From contig NZ_FUFN01000010.1 in NCBI RefSeq assembly GCF_900162615.1, positions 1,308,149-1,372,148 of the forward strand: 64,000 bases of DNA, read 5' to 3'. A program made the position numbers and the translations under genes. Below are positions 51,603 through 60,609 of the stretch, piece after piece (within the stretch, counting starts at the first letter, position 1; each line of letters starts with the position of its first letter). This stretch comes from Virgibacillus proomii. GTDB lineage: Bacteria > Bacillota > Bacilli > Bacillales > Amphibacillaceae. Below the pieces are notes generated by a model. It had not been told where the DNA came from and did no database searches. It saw only the letters and a program-made list of their open reading frames with translations.

Positions 51603-52367
51603 TTGAACGTTGTTACAGTAAACGGTGTATCTATTGGTAAAGGTATTCCTAAAGTAATCATTCCATTAATGGGAACAACACTTGAGGAATTAAAATTGGA
51701 AATAGCTACCGTAAAACAGGAACAACCCGATATCATTGAGTGGCGGGTTGATGCGCTTAACGAAGCCAATAATATTCATGCGGTGCTTCACGCGCTTTCG
51801 GAAATAAAGCCATTACTTGAAGAAGTTCCATTGCTTTTTACATTTCGCTCGTTTAAAGAGGGAGGCGAAAAAAAAACAACGTTGGAATTTTACGATAAAC
51901 TATTACAAAAGGTTATCGAATCCAACAATATTGATCTCATTGACATTGAATTATTTACAGGAGGTAACGTACAAACATTAGTCCAAAAAGCAAAACAGCA
52001 TCATATTTCTGTACTTTTATCCAACCATGATTTTAAAGCAACTCCTTCTACAGATGAGATGCTATCTCGTTTATTGGCAATGCAAAATGCTGGAGCAGAT
52101 ATTACAAAACTGGCAGTGATGCCCAATAATATGGGGGATGTACTGCGGTTATTAACGGTTGCAGAAATGATGAAAACATTACATGCTACGCAACCATTTA
52201 TAACCATTGCCATGGGGTCATTAGGTGTATTAAGCAGAATTGCCGGTGAATTTGTAGGATCTGCTGCCTCGTTTGGCTCTGGAAAACAAGCTTCAGCTCC
52301 AGGACAGATTACGGCAGCGGAACTTAAATACATACTTAAAAAAATTCATATGTATTTACAAGCTTAA
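51603..52367 (+). CDS. aroD: 3-Dehydroquinate dehydratase, type I
   Basis: Dehydrates 3-dehydroquinate by a Schiff base, upstream of shikimate kinase in the pathway. The Schiff-base lysine is in ITKLAVMP, and the catalytic His in LSNHDFKATP. The start is TTG 51603 with AAAGGTGGAG six bases before it, giving 254 residues, the usual length. Confidence 0.94.
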   Translation: MNVVTVNGVSIGKGIPKVIIPLMGTTLEELKLEIATVKQEQPDIIEWRVDALNEANNIHAVLHALSEIKPLLEEVPLLFTFRSFKEGGEKKTTLEFYDKLLQKVIESNNIDLIDIELFTGGNVQTLVQKAKQHHISVLLSNHDFKATPSTDEMLSRLLAMQNAGADITKLAVMPNNMGDVLRLLTVAEMMKTLHATQPFITIAMGSLGVLSRIAGEFVGSAASFGSGKQASAPGQITAAELKYILKKIHMYLQA

Positions 52368-52458
52368 CATATTTACATATCAAAATATATTTTTGTTAAG
52401 CTATTTAAATAAGCAGGAAAAGAATACGAGAACTTTCTACATGGTAGGGGGAATAAAA

Positions 52459-53235
52459 TTGGTAGCAAAAAAGGTTGTCCTCATAACTGGAGCTACGAGT
52501 GGGATCGGCTACGGAATCGGTGTGGAATTTTTAAAACAAAAAGCTTCTGTTGTATTTACGGATGTAAATGAAGCTCGGGTACAAGAAATTGCTGCAAGCT
52601 GGAGGGAAAAAGGTTATGATTGTTTAGGAATTCCATGTGATGTAACAGATGAATTACAATTAAAGGGAGCGATAGAACAAACTGTTACATGCTACGGAAA
52701 ACTTGATGTTTTAATTAATAATGCTGGTATACAGCATGTAGCTTCGATTGAAGAGTTTCCTACTAAAAAATTTGAATTAATGACAAAAATCATGCTCGTT
52801 GCTCCGTTTGTAGCTATCAAACATGTATTTCCAATCATGAAACAACAAGGAATAGGAAGAATCATTAATATGTCTTCCATTAATGGGGTTATTGGTTTTG
52901 CTGGTAAAGTAGCGTATAATAGCGCCAAACATGGGTTAATTGGCTTAACAAAAGTGGCAGCGTTGGAAGGAGCAGCATATGGTATCACGGTAAACGCAGT
53001 TTGTCCTGGATATGTGGATACGCCACTAGTTCGAAATCAGATGGAGGATTTAGCAAGAAATCGAAATGTGCCTTTGGAAAAAGTGCTTGAAGAGGTCATT
53101 TATCCAATCGTCCCACAGAAGCGACTGTTAACGATACAGGAAATCGCTGATTACACTATCTTTTTAGCTACTGATAAAGCAAAGGGTGTTACTGGACAAG
53201 CTGTTCTAATTGATGGTGGGTATACTGCACAATAA
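52459..53235 (+). CDS. 3-Hydroxybutyrate dehydrogenase
   Basis: A short-chain dehydrogenase interconverting 3-hydroxybutyrate and acetoacetate. NAD motif TGATSGIGYG, catalytic Ser in MSSINGV, YNSAKHG with Tyr and Lys, and the family's CPGYVDTPLVRNQ. TTG 52459 is well placed after AGGGGGA, giving 258 residues. A remnant of a sodium/solute symporter follows directly. Confidence 0.9.
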   Translation: MVAKKVVLITGATSGIGYGIGVEFLKQKASVVFTDVNEARVQEIAASWREKGYDCLGIPCDVTDELQLKGAIEQTVTCYGKLDVLINNAGIQHVASIEEFPTKKFELMTKIMLVAPFVAIKHVFPIMKQQGIGRIINMSSINGVIGFAGKVAYNSAKHGLIGLTKVAALEGAAYGITVNAVCPGYVDTPLVRNQMEDLARNRNVPLEKVLEEVIYPIVPQKRLLTIQEIADYTIFLATDKAKGVTGQAVLIDGGYTAQ

Positions 53236-53239
53236 CTTT

Positions 53240-53602
53240 AGATGCAGTAAAAATGTAGCAGTAAGTTTACAGGCGCTTTGTGTGGCTACAAGTGCCAACT
53301 TACCAGTTATTTTGTATACTATTTATTGGAAGCGCTTTAATGCATATAGAGCAGTAACAGCTATGGCTTTTGGACTGCTTTCATCGTTAATTTTAATATC
53401 CATCAGCCCAAATATGTTTTCACCAGTGGACGGAAAAGGAATTTTTATTGGTGCTCCGATATTTCCATTGACAAACCCAGCAATTATTTCCGTACCATTC
53501 GGGTTTTTAGGAGGATATTTAGGGACGCTATTGTCTAAAGAAAAAGATGTACGCCAATTTGCAAAAGTTCAAGTAAAAGCAAATACAGGATATCGAGAAT
53601 AA
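53240..53602 (+). pseudogene. Sodium:solute symporter, C-terminal remnant
   Basis: From about 53250, NVAVSLQALCVATSANLPVI and LYTIYWKRFN match the SSS family (acetate/proline type), to the end of the gene at 53602. Only the last three or four helices remain (about 115 codons of a usual 500). Probably the partner transporter of the hydroxybutyrate dehydrogenase. Confidence 0.75.
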
Positions 53603-53692
53603 ATTGCTTTTTAAAGGTAGATAGCTTGGCGACCTAATTTATCTGCGTGTTTATTTTCTTTTTCGGTATCCATTTAATGAAAAAATACGGAA

Positions 53693-53748
53693 AATGAGAA
53701 GAATGCTAATTTATTGTTGATAATAGCGGCACATACTTCTCATTTTTT
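53693..53748 (+). terminator. Possible terminator after the symporter relic
   Basis: AATGAGAAG and CTTCTCATT pair over a long loop, followed by Ts. Confidence 0.5.
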
Positions 53749-53749
53749 G

Positions 53750-53842
53750 TACTATAGGAAAGTATAAAACTTTAGGCTTTATAGTATAAGAAAAACTATC
53801 GCTTTTGCCATAGAGACTTGGCGACAAGCCAAGTTTTTCTAA
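53750..53842 (+). repeat. Outer repeat, uninterrupted copy
   Basis: Matches 321-352 joined to 523-582. The junction reads GGCTTTATAGTATAAG with one TTTAT (53778-53782), so it is the empty form of the site occupied at 353-517. Its right half folds on AGAAAAACT/AGTTTTTCT. It marks where the RNase H-like gene ends. Confidence 0.8.
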
Positions 53843-54087
53843 TCTAATTTTTTCTATTGCGTCTACTACCAATTGCGAATCGTAACGAAAAGCTAATATT
53901 TCATCAGGAAACTTTTCTTTGCATACAATTAGAGCGTGGATAACTGCATAAAATTTTGCTTCGTGATTAGAAAGAATACCTAATGAAAAAGCATACTGGT
54001 AATAGTTTTTTCCTTGTTTTATATAGACACCAGCCCCATTTGATCAGGATCCCCTGTGGATGCACCATCTGTATATACGGTAATCAT
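53843..54087 (-). pseudogene. RNase H-like protein, truncated and frameshifted
   Basis: ATG 54087 gives MITVYTDGASTGDP, the first strand and catalytic Asp of a RNase HI-like fold, then a shift near 54035 restores YQYAFSLGILSNHEAKFYAV and FRYDSQLVVDAIEKI. About 80 codons remain; the rest is replaced by the repeat at 53750-53842. Confidence 0.7.
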
Positions 54088-54358
54088 TAAACATTCGCTC
54101 CCACTACGTACTATCCTATTAATTATAACCCTGACAGTAAGAAAAGCCATGAATCAAAGCATAGTTATATTGGGATATATTTATAGTCGGGCATTAACGT
54201 CAAAACGGTTTCATACCTTATATTTTGTTATTCCGCTATTAATCATATGAAAGTGACCGTTTATTGTCTTCATTAACTCAAGTGGGAAGTATTAAGCTAG
54301 AAGGTTTTATGATTTTGTGGCAAAATAAAAGAAACGGCAGATGAATAGGAGGGTAATC

Positions 54359-55654
54359 ATGAAGTTACAACTTGTAAATGAACAGGTATTAGAATGGAAA
54401 ATGAATCAATCATTAATGCAATCCATTCAAATACTTCAACTTTCCAGTATGGAATTAATGGAATATATAAAGGAAATAGAAAAAGAAAATCCATTAATTG
54501 AAGAAGTAAACTATCATGATGAGATATTCTCATATCGTTCGTCTTCCAACAATGATTCATTAACTCCAGGTGAGATAAATGCCAGCGAGTTAACAATGTA
54601 TGATCAGCTAAAAAGCCAACTTTATACGCTTCATATCCCAGAAGAATTGAGACCAATTGTTTTATTTGGAATCGACTCCATTAATGAAAACGGTTACCTT
54701 GATATCGACATGTCTCTTTGGGGTGAGCAATGTCAGGCAACAGAAGAGCAGGTAGATCAGGCGTTACATATCATTCAATCTTTGGAGCCGGCAGGTATTG
54801 GCGCTAGGTCATTAAGTGAATGTATCAAATTGCAACTTGATATACGAGAAGATGATGTACCTTTTTTATATGATTTAATGGAAAATCATTTAGAATGGAT
54901 AGCTGAAGAAAATATTGATCTAATATCCTTACATTATGACAAAGACCCTTTAAATGTAAAAGATTTATTAGAACAAATCAAGGCTTGCCACCCAAAACCG
55001 GGGCATTTACTAGATAAAAAGATTGATAACTATGTCATTCCGGAGGCAACGATTTATAAAGAAGACGGAAAGTGGCAATTATCTTTTTATTCATGGTCTT
55101 CTCCTAAGATTACGATTAATGAAGATTACTACTCTATAAAAGATATGAATATAGAAAAGCAAACAGCAAATTATATTAAACAAAAACAACATCAAATAGA
55201 AATGATTAAGAAAGCGATTGCTTATCGCAGCACCACCTTAGAACGAGTTATTCAATGTATGCTAGAAAAGCAACTGTTATTTTTGGAACATGGTATCCAT
55301 ATGCTAAAGCCATTAACTTTAAAAGACATTGCCGATGAATTAGGACTGCATATATCAACGATAAGCCGAGCGATTTCACATAAATATGTGCAAACACCAA
55401 CTGGAATAGTACCATTAAACTTTTTTTTGCAATCTGGAATTCAACAAAATAATGGTTCCAAGACAGCAGCAGTTGCTGTCAAGCAATTAATTGCTGAATT
55501 AATTGAGAAAGAGGATAAACGAAAGCCTCTATCTGATGAAAAGATCACAAAAAAACTCAAGACGAATTATGGTATCGAAATAGCTCGACGAACTGTAATG
55601 AAATACCGCGAGCAGTTGCAATTACCGTCATCAACAAAAAGAAAGGAGAAATAA
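54359..55654 (+). CDS. sigL: Sigma-54 factor
   Basis: RNA polymerase sigma-54, which needs ATPase activators. The Q-rich region I (MNQSLMQSIQILQLSSMELM) is first; the RpoN box is ARRTVMKYREQL near the C-terminus. ATG 54359 follows AGGAGGG, giving 431 residues as in B. subtilis SigL. An upstream ATG (54341) overlaps that site. Confidence 0.95.
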   Translation: MKLQLVNEQVLEWKMNQSLMQSIQILQLSSMELMEYIKEIEKENPLIEEVNYHDEIFSYRSSSNNDSLTPGEINASELTMYDQLKSQLYTLHIPEELRPIVLFGIDSINENGYLDIDMSLWGEQCQATEEQVDQALHIIQSLEPAGIGARSLSECIKLQLDIREDDVPFLYDLMENHLEWIAEENIDLISLHYDKDPLNVKDLLEQIKACHPKPGHLLDKKIDNYVIPEATIYKEDGKWQLSFYSWSSPKITINEDYYSIKDMNIEKQTANYIKQKQHQIEMIKKAIAYRSTTLERVIQCMLEKQLLFLEHGIHMLKPLTLKDIADELGLHISTISRAISHKYVQTPTGIVPLNFFLQSGIQQNNGSKTAAVAVKQLIAELIEKEDKRKPLSDEKITKKLKTNYGIEIARRTVMKYREQLQLPSSTKRKEK

Positions 55655-55655
55655 C

Positions 55656-55904
55656 TTGCCTACTGTTATTCTATACATAAAAGAATCTTGTCCATTATGC
55701 GATGATGCAAAGCTTATGCTAGAAATATTACAAGACGAGTATTCGTATCACATTGAAATTCGTGATATTTATACAAATGATGATTGGTTAGAACAGTATC
55801 ATCTGCTTATTCCGTGTATTGAGGTAAATGGTAAGACCTTAGATGCTTCACAGCTTGATTGGCATACGCTGGAACAATTTGTACAAAGGTATTTAAGCAG
55901 ATGA
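55656..55904 (+). CDS. Glutaredoxin-like thiol protein
   Basis: 82 residues with a CPLCDD active site near residues 12-15 and a thioredoxin-like fold. TTG start with AAAGGAGA upstream, two bases after sigL. The cysteine pair with an acidic neighbour is typical of the glutaredoxin-like YruB/Grx group. Its substrate is unknown. Confidence 0.85.
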   Translation: MPTVILYIKESCPLCDDAKLMLEILQDEYSYHIEIRDIYTNDDWLEQYHLLIPCIEVNGKTLDASQLDWHTLEQFVQRYLSR

Positions 55905-55920
55905 TAAGGAGTACATAGTT

Positions 55921-55955
55921 TTAGCGCCTGCTGTTAAACAGAGGCGCTTAGTTTG
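55921..55955 (+). terminator. Terminator after the glutaredoxin gene
   Basis: AGCGCCT and AGGCGCT pair with an inner CTG/CAG extension; the T-tract is weak. Confidence 0.65.
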
Positions 55956-56185
55956 TTGATAAAGATAAATGAACAAGTAAGATATTCTTTACATGTAAAA
56001 TAGGCAATAGATAATCGAGGTGAGTCATCATAAAAAAGTTGGGTTTTTTCACGAGTAAACATAGAATAAATGCAAGTCTACTTCTTAAGAAGACAATCAA
56101 AAATAGGTTGAATATAATGATCTTTCCGCATAATGTAAAAGGGATTGAAGTAGTTTACTTCACATAAATGTAACAATCATATTGG

Positions 56186-56213
56186 TTGTGAAATTATTCA
56201 AATTTGATATAAT
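56186..56213 (+). promoter_or_regulatory. cggR promoter
   Basis: TTGTGA, 16-base spacer, TATAAT. Confidence 0.75.
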
Positions 56214-56249
56214 GAAAATTGAAAGAAGTACTTATTTTTTTGTAGCTCC

Positions 56250-56285
56250 CGGGACATAATATTACCATCCGGGATCGATTGTGAC
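56250..56285 (+). promoter_or_regulatory. CggR operator
   Basis: CGGGAC-N6-TTAC-N4-CGGGAT-N6-TGAC. The spacing is exactly that of the B. subtilis CggR operator (CGGGAC-N6-TGTC twice, four bases apart). It lies downstream of the promoter, so CggR would act as a road-block. Confidence 0.93.
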
Positions 56286-56306
56286 CCGAGAGAAGGAGTC
56301 CTTGCC

Positions 56307-57329
56307 ATGAGAGAATTAATTGATTTACAAAAAAGATTATTGCCTGATGTGTTAGAAATTATGCAACAGCGCTATGCTATTTTACGTAGCATTGATGTCC
56401 TCCAACCAATTGGCAGAAGGGCACTTGCCGAAAACACAAATTTAACCGAACGAAGTGTAAGAAGTGAAATAGAATTCTTGCAAGGACAAGACTTAATTCG
56501 AATCACATCTAAAGGTATGTTTATCACAAAAGAGGGAAAATTAATTCTTGAACGATTATCCTCATTTATGAGTGATATTATGGGACTGCGTGTTTTAGAA
56601 ACTAAACTTAGGGATACATTATCTATAAAGCAGGTGATTGTTGTTCCCGGAAACAGTGATAAGCATGAATGGGTTAAACAAGAGATGGGCAAAGCGTGTG
56701 TTCATCATTTGAAAACAATGATTGGCGATAATTCAATTATTGCAGTTACTGGTGGTACAACAATGGCCGCAGTAGCTACTATGATGACACCATTACAACA
56801 AAACACTTCAGCTCTATTTGTCCCGGCTCGTGGCGGAATTGGTGAAAAGGTAGAAAATCAGGCGAATACAATTGCTGCGGAAATGGCAAGAAAAGCAAAT
56901 GGCGAGTATCGTCTGCTATATGTTCCAGACCCGTTGAGTGAATCAGCTTATCAATCAATTATTCAAGAGCCTATGGTAAATGAAACATTAAAGCAAATAA
57001 GAAGTGCAACGATTGTAATGCATGGGATTGGCGATGCTTTAACAATGGCTTACCGCAGAAAAACACCAGAAGTCATTATTAAAAAATTACAGCAGCATGA
57101 AGCGGTAAGTGAGGCGTTTGGTTACTATTTTGATGAAAACGGGAATATTGTACATAAGGTACGGACGGTAGGAATTCAACTTGAAGATTTACAACGTATC
57201 CCTTATGTTATAACGATCGCCGGCGGAAAATCCAAATCACAAGCCATTGCATCGTACTTCAAACGAGGAAAAAGTGATCTGCTCATTACAGATGAAGCAG
57301 CAGCAGAGGAGATTTTAAGGGGGATTTAA
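56307..57329 (+). CDS. cggR: Central glycolytic genes regulator
   Basis: DeoR/SorC-type repressor of the gap operon, released by fructose-1,6-bisphosphate. N-terminal winged helix (about 20-70), then a sugar-phosphate-binding domain with VTGGTTMAAV and GGIGEKVENQAN. 340 residues. AGAAGGAG precedes the ATG. Confidence 0.96.
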   Translation: MRELIDLQKRLLPDVLEIMQQRYAILRSIDVLQPIGRRALAENTNLTERSVRSEIEFLQGQDLIRITSKGMFITKEGKLILERLSSFMSDIMGLRVLETKLRDTLSIKQVIVVPGNSDKHEWVKQEMGKACVHHLKTMIGDNSIIAVTGGTTMAAVATMMTPLQQNTSALFVPARGGIGEKVENQANTIAAEMARKANGEYRLLYVPDPLSESAYQSIIQEPMVNETLKQIRSATIVMHGIGDALTMAYRRKTPEVIIKKLQQHEAVSEAFGYYFDENGNIVHKVRTVGIQLEDLQRIPYVITIAGGKSKSQAIASYFKRGKSDLLITDEAAAEEILRGI

Positions 57330-57373
57330 AACCCTTTAAATATAAATTAAATATTTTTTTAGGAGGAATATAC

Positions 57374-58381
57374 ATGGCAGTAAAAGTAGGAATTAATGGT
57401 TTTGGAAGAATAGGACGTCTTGTATTTCGTCTAGCTTTACAAAACGATGAAGTAGAAGTGGTAGCAATAAATGACCTCACAGATGCTAACATGCTTGCTC
57501 ATTTATTAAAGTATGACTCTATCCATGGAATTTTAGAAGAAGAAGTTTCTGTAAATGGTTCAAATATTGTTGTTGGTGGTAAAGAAATTAAAGTTCTTTC
57601 TGAAAGTGATCCAGCAAAACTAGGCTGGGGAGATTTAGGCGTAGACATCGTTCTTGAATCTACAGGTAGATTCAGAAAAAGAGAAGACGCTCAAAAACAT
57701 ATTGACGCTGGTGCAAAGAAAGTCATTATTTCCGCACCTGGTCAAAACGAAGATTTAACAATCGTTATGGGTGTTAATGACAAAGAATACGATCCAGCTA
57801 AGCATCATGTTGTTTCCAATGCTTCTTGTACGACTAACTGCTTAGCACCATATGCTAAAGTATTACATGATAAATTTGGAATTAAACGTGGTCTAATGAC
57901 TACTATTCACTCTTATACAAATGACCAACAAATTCTTGATTTACCGCATAAAGACTATCGTCGTGCTCGTGCAGCAGCTCAAAACATCATTCCTACAACA
58001 ACTGGTGCTGCTAAAGCAGTAGGTAAAGTACTACCAGAATTAAATGGTAAATTAAACGGTGGCGCTGTACGTGTTCCTACTCCAGACGGTTCTTTAGTAG
58101 ATCTTGTTGCTGAATTAGAGAAAAATGTAACAGCGGAAGAAGTAAATGCTGCATTAAAAGAAGCTGCTGAAGGTGAATTAAAAGGTGTTCTTGAATATAG
58201 TGAAGCACCATTAGTATCTTCTGATATTGTTGGTAATACACATTCTTCTATTGTAGACGGACTATCTACACTTGTTCTTGAAGATAACTTAGTTAAAGTT
58301 ATCTCATGGTATGATAATGAAATGGGCTATTCTGCTCGTTGTGTTGATCTAGCCGTATTATTGAACAATAAAGGACTATAA
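57374..58381 (+). CDS. gap: Glyceraldehyde-3-phosphate dehydrogenase
   Basis: Glycolytic NAD enzyme. NAD motif GINGFGRIGR at residues 7-16; catalytic ASCTTNC near 150. 335 residues. AGGAGGAAT upstream. Named gapA in B. subtilis. Confidence 0.98.
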   Translation: MAVKVGINGFGRIGRLVFRLALQNDEVEVVAINDLTDANMLAHLLKYDSIHGILEEEVSVNGSNIVVGGKEIKVLSESDPAKLGWGDLGVDIVLESTGRFRKREDAQKHIDAGAKKVIISAPGQNEDLTIVMGVNDKEYDPAKHHVVSNASCTTNCLAPYAKVLHDKFGIKRGLMTTIHSYTNDQQILDLPHKDYRRARAAAQNIIPTTTGAAKAVGKVLPELNGKLNGGAVRVPTPDGSLVDLVAELEKNVTAEEVNAALKEAAEGELKGVLEYSEAPLVSSDIVGNTHSSIVDGLSTLVLEDNLVKVISWYDNEMGYSARCVDLAVLLNNKGL

Positions 58382-58390
58382 GAAAAAATA

Positions 58391-58428
58391 GCGGGGGAGG
58401 AACATGAACGAATCCTCCTCCGTTTTTC
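58391..58428 (+). terminator. Hairpin after gap
   Basis: CGGGGGAGGA and TCCTCCTCCG pair, followed by five Ts. It would make part of the transcript end after gap, a common way to give Gap a higher dose. Confidence 0.85.
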
Positions 58429-58648
58429 CTTCTTTGGTTTAAATATCTTTTTGAGTTGTAGATCGGAAAATGGGGACCTAGTAAAGTCTATGACTACAAC
58501 GACTCAGATAGAACTTTTTTAAGAAGTTTCTTTCTTGCTGGTCAAAGGTTATAGTAGCTTTAAATGATTGTTTCGGATGAAAAAGTTCTTGGTAATTTTC
58601 ATCGAGGCAAGAGAAGAACTACATATCCTAAAATAGGAGGCAAAGAAA

Positions 58649-59830
58649 ATGAATAAAATGTCAGTTAAAGATCTTGACGTAAAAGGAAAGAAAGTATTTT
58701 GCCGTGTGGACTTTAACGTACCAATGAAAGACGGAAAAGTAACGGATGATACTAGAATTAGAGCAGCTCTACCGACTATTGAGTATCTTTCTAATCAAGG
58801 TGCCATTACAATTTTAGCTAGCCATCTCGGTCGTCCAAAAGGTAAAGTTGTAGAAGAATTACGTTTAGACCCCGTAGCTAAAAGGTTAAGTGATTTAATA
58901 GGTAAAGAAATTGTTAAGACCGATGCTGTTTATGGAGAAGAAGTCAATCAAGCAATTGCACAAGCAAGCGAAGGCGATATTATTTTAATTGAAAATGTTC
59001 GCTTCGAAGCTGGAGAAGAAAAGAATGACGAACAGCTGTCTCAAGCATTTGCCGATATGGCAGACTGTTATGTAAATGATGCGTTTGGAGCAGCCCATCG
59101 TGCTCATGCTTCCACAACTGGTGTAGCAGAAAAACTCCCTGCAGCGGCTGGCTTCTTAATGGAAAAAGAATTATCCGTATTAGGCCAAGCATTAGAAAAT
59201 CCGAAACGTCCATTTACTGCAATTATTGGCGGGGCAAAGGTAAAAGATAAAATTAATGTAATTGATAATTTACTTGAAAAAGTAGATCATCTCATCATTG
59301 GTGGTGGTCTAGCCTATACATTCATTAAAGCGCAAGGGTACGAAATCGGAAATTCTTTATTGGAAGAAGATAAAATCGATCTTGCTAAACAATTTATGCA
59401 TAAAGCGAAAGATAAAGGCGTTGAATTTGTTTTGCCTATTGATGTAGTAGTTGCTGATGCGTTTAAAGAAGATGCGAATAAAAAAGAAGTAGATATTGAT
59501 CAAATTCCAGCTGATTGGCAAGCACTAGATATCGGCCCTAAAACTGCTGAAAAATATGCACAAATTGTAGCTAACTCTAAACTAATCATTTGGAACGGTC
59601 CAATGGGTGTATTTGAAATGGACGCTTTTGCTAATGGAACAAAAGCAGTTGCTGAAGCACTAGCGAATACAGAAGGCTATACAGTGATTGGTGGTGGCGA
59701 TTCAGCTGCAGCAGTGGAGAAATTTGAATTAAGTGATAAAATGGATCATGTATCAACAGGTGGAGGTGCTTCCTTAGAATTTATGGAAGGAAAGACTTTG
59801 CCAGGTGTTGCTGCATTAACGGATAAATAA
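58649..59830 (+). CDS. pgk: Phosphoglycerate kinase
   Basis: ATP-forming step of glycolysis. 393 residues; RVDFNVPMKDG near residue 20 and the C-terminal GGGDSAAAVEKF nucleotide site are present. Start ATG 58649 with TAGGAGGCAAAG upstream. Confidence 0.98.
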   Translation: MNKMSVKDLDVKGKKVFCRVDFNVPMKDGKVTDDTRIRAALPTIEYLSNQGAITILASHLGRPKGKVVEELRLDPVAKRLSDLIGKEIVKTDAVYGEEVNQAIAQASEGDIILIENVRFEAGEEKNDEQLSQAFADMADCYVNDAFGAAHRAHASTTGVAEKLPAAAGFLMEKELSVLGQALENPKRPFTAIIGGAKVKDKINVIDNLLEKVDHLIIGGGLAYTFIKAQGYEIGNSLLEEDKIDLAKQFMHKAKDKGVEFVLPIDVVVADAFKEDANKKEVDIDQIPADWQALDIGPKTAEKYAQIVANSKLIIWNGPMGVFEMDAFANGTKAVAEALANTEGYTVIGGGDSAAAVEKFELSDKMDHVSTGGGASLEFMEGKTLPGVAALTDK

Positions 59831-59850
59831 AAAACATATGAGGTGAGACG

Positions 59851-60609
59851 ATGCGCAAAAAGGTAATTGCTGGAAACTGGAAAATGAATAAACTCGCAAA
59901 AGAAGCAAATCAATTTGTTGATGAGGTTCTACCAAAATTACCCGATTCTGATCAGGTAGAAGCAATTGTTTGTGCGCCATTTCCTTTCCTAGCTAATCTT
60001 GTTGATAAAGCGAAAGGTACAAAGTTACAGATTGCTGCTCAAACGATGCACTATGAAAAAAATGGGGCATTCACTGGTGAAGTGAGTCCGGAAATGCTCG
60101 CTGATTTAGGTGTAACACATGTTATCATTGGACATTCTGAACGAAGAGAATATTTTAATGAGACAGATGAAACAGTGAATAAAAAAACGCATGCTGCACA
60201 CCAATATAATTTAACACCAATTGTTTGCGTTGGTGAAACATTAGAACAGCGTGAAGCGAATGAAACGATGAATCATGTAGAAAATCAAGTAACAAAAGCA
60301 TTAAAAGGACTAACAGAAGAGCAAATAGTACAAACAATTATCGCATATGAACCTATCTGGGCTATAGGAACAGGAAAAACAGCTTCCAGTGAACAAGCGA
60401 ATGAAGTCTGTACACATATTCGCCAAGTTATCGAAAAAATCACATCGAGTGAAATTGCAGAACAGGTAATTATCCAATATGGTGGCAGCGTCAAACCAGC
60501 AAATATTAAAGAACTATTAGCTCAATCAGATATTGATGGGGCACTAGTTGGTGGTGCTAGCCTTGAAGCAGACTCGTTCTTGCAATTAGTGGGGGCAGGT
60601 GCAAAATAA
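59851..60609 (+). CDS. tpiA: Triosephosphate isomerase
   Basis: Converts dihydroxyacetone phosphate and glyceraldehyde-3-phosphate. Lys in NWKMNK, His in GHSERRE, Glu in AYEPIWAIGTG. 252 residues, ATGAGGTGAGACG upstream. Confidence 0.98.
   Translation: MRKKVIAGNWKMNKLAKEANQFVDEVLPKLPDSDQVEAIVCAPFPFLANLVDKAKGTKLQIAAQTMHYEKNGAFTGEVSPEMLADLGVTHVIIGHSERREYFNETDETVNKKTHAAHQYNLTPIVCVGETLEQREANETMNHVENQVTKALKGLTEEQIVQTIIAYEPIWAIGTGKTASSEQANEVCTHIRQVIEKITSSEIAEQVIIQYGGSVKPANIKELLAQSDIDGALVGGASLEADSFLQLVGAGAK

Noticed and set aside
56030..56167. 45 open codons beginning with ATA after a good ribosome site
   Set aside because: No canonical start codon; mentioned only as part of the non-canonical-start observation.
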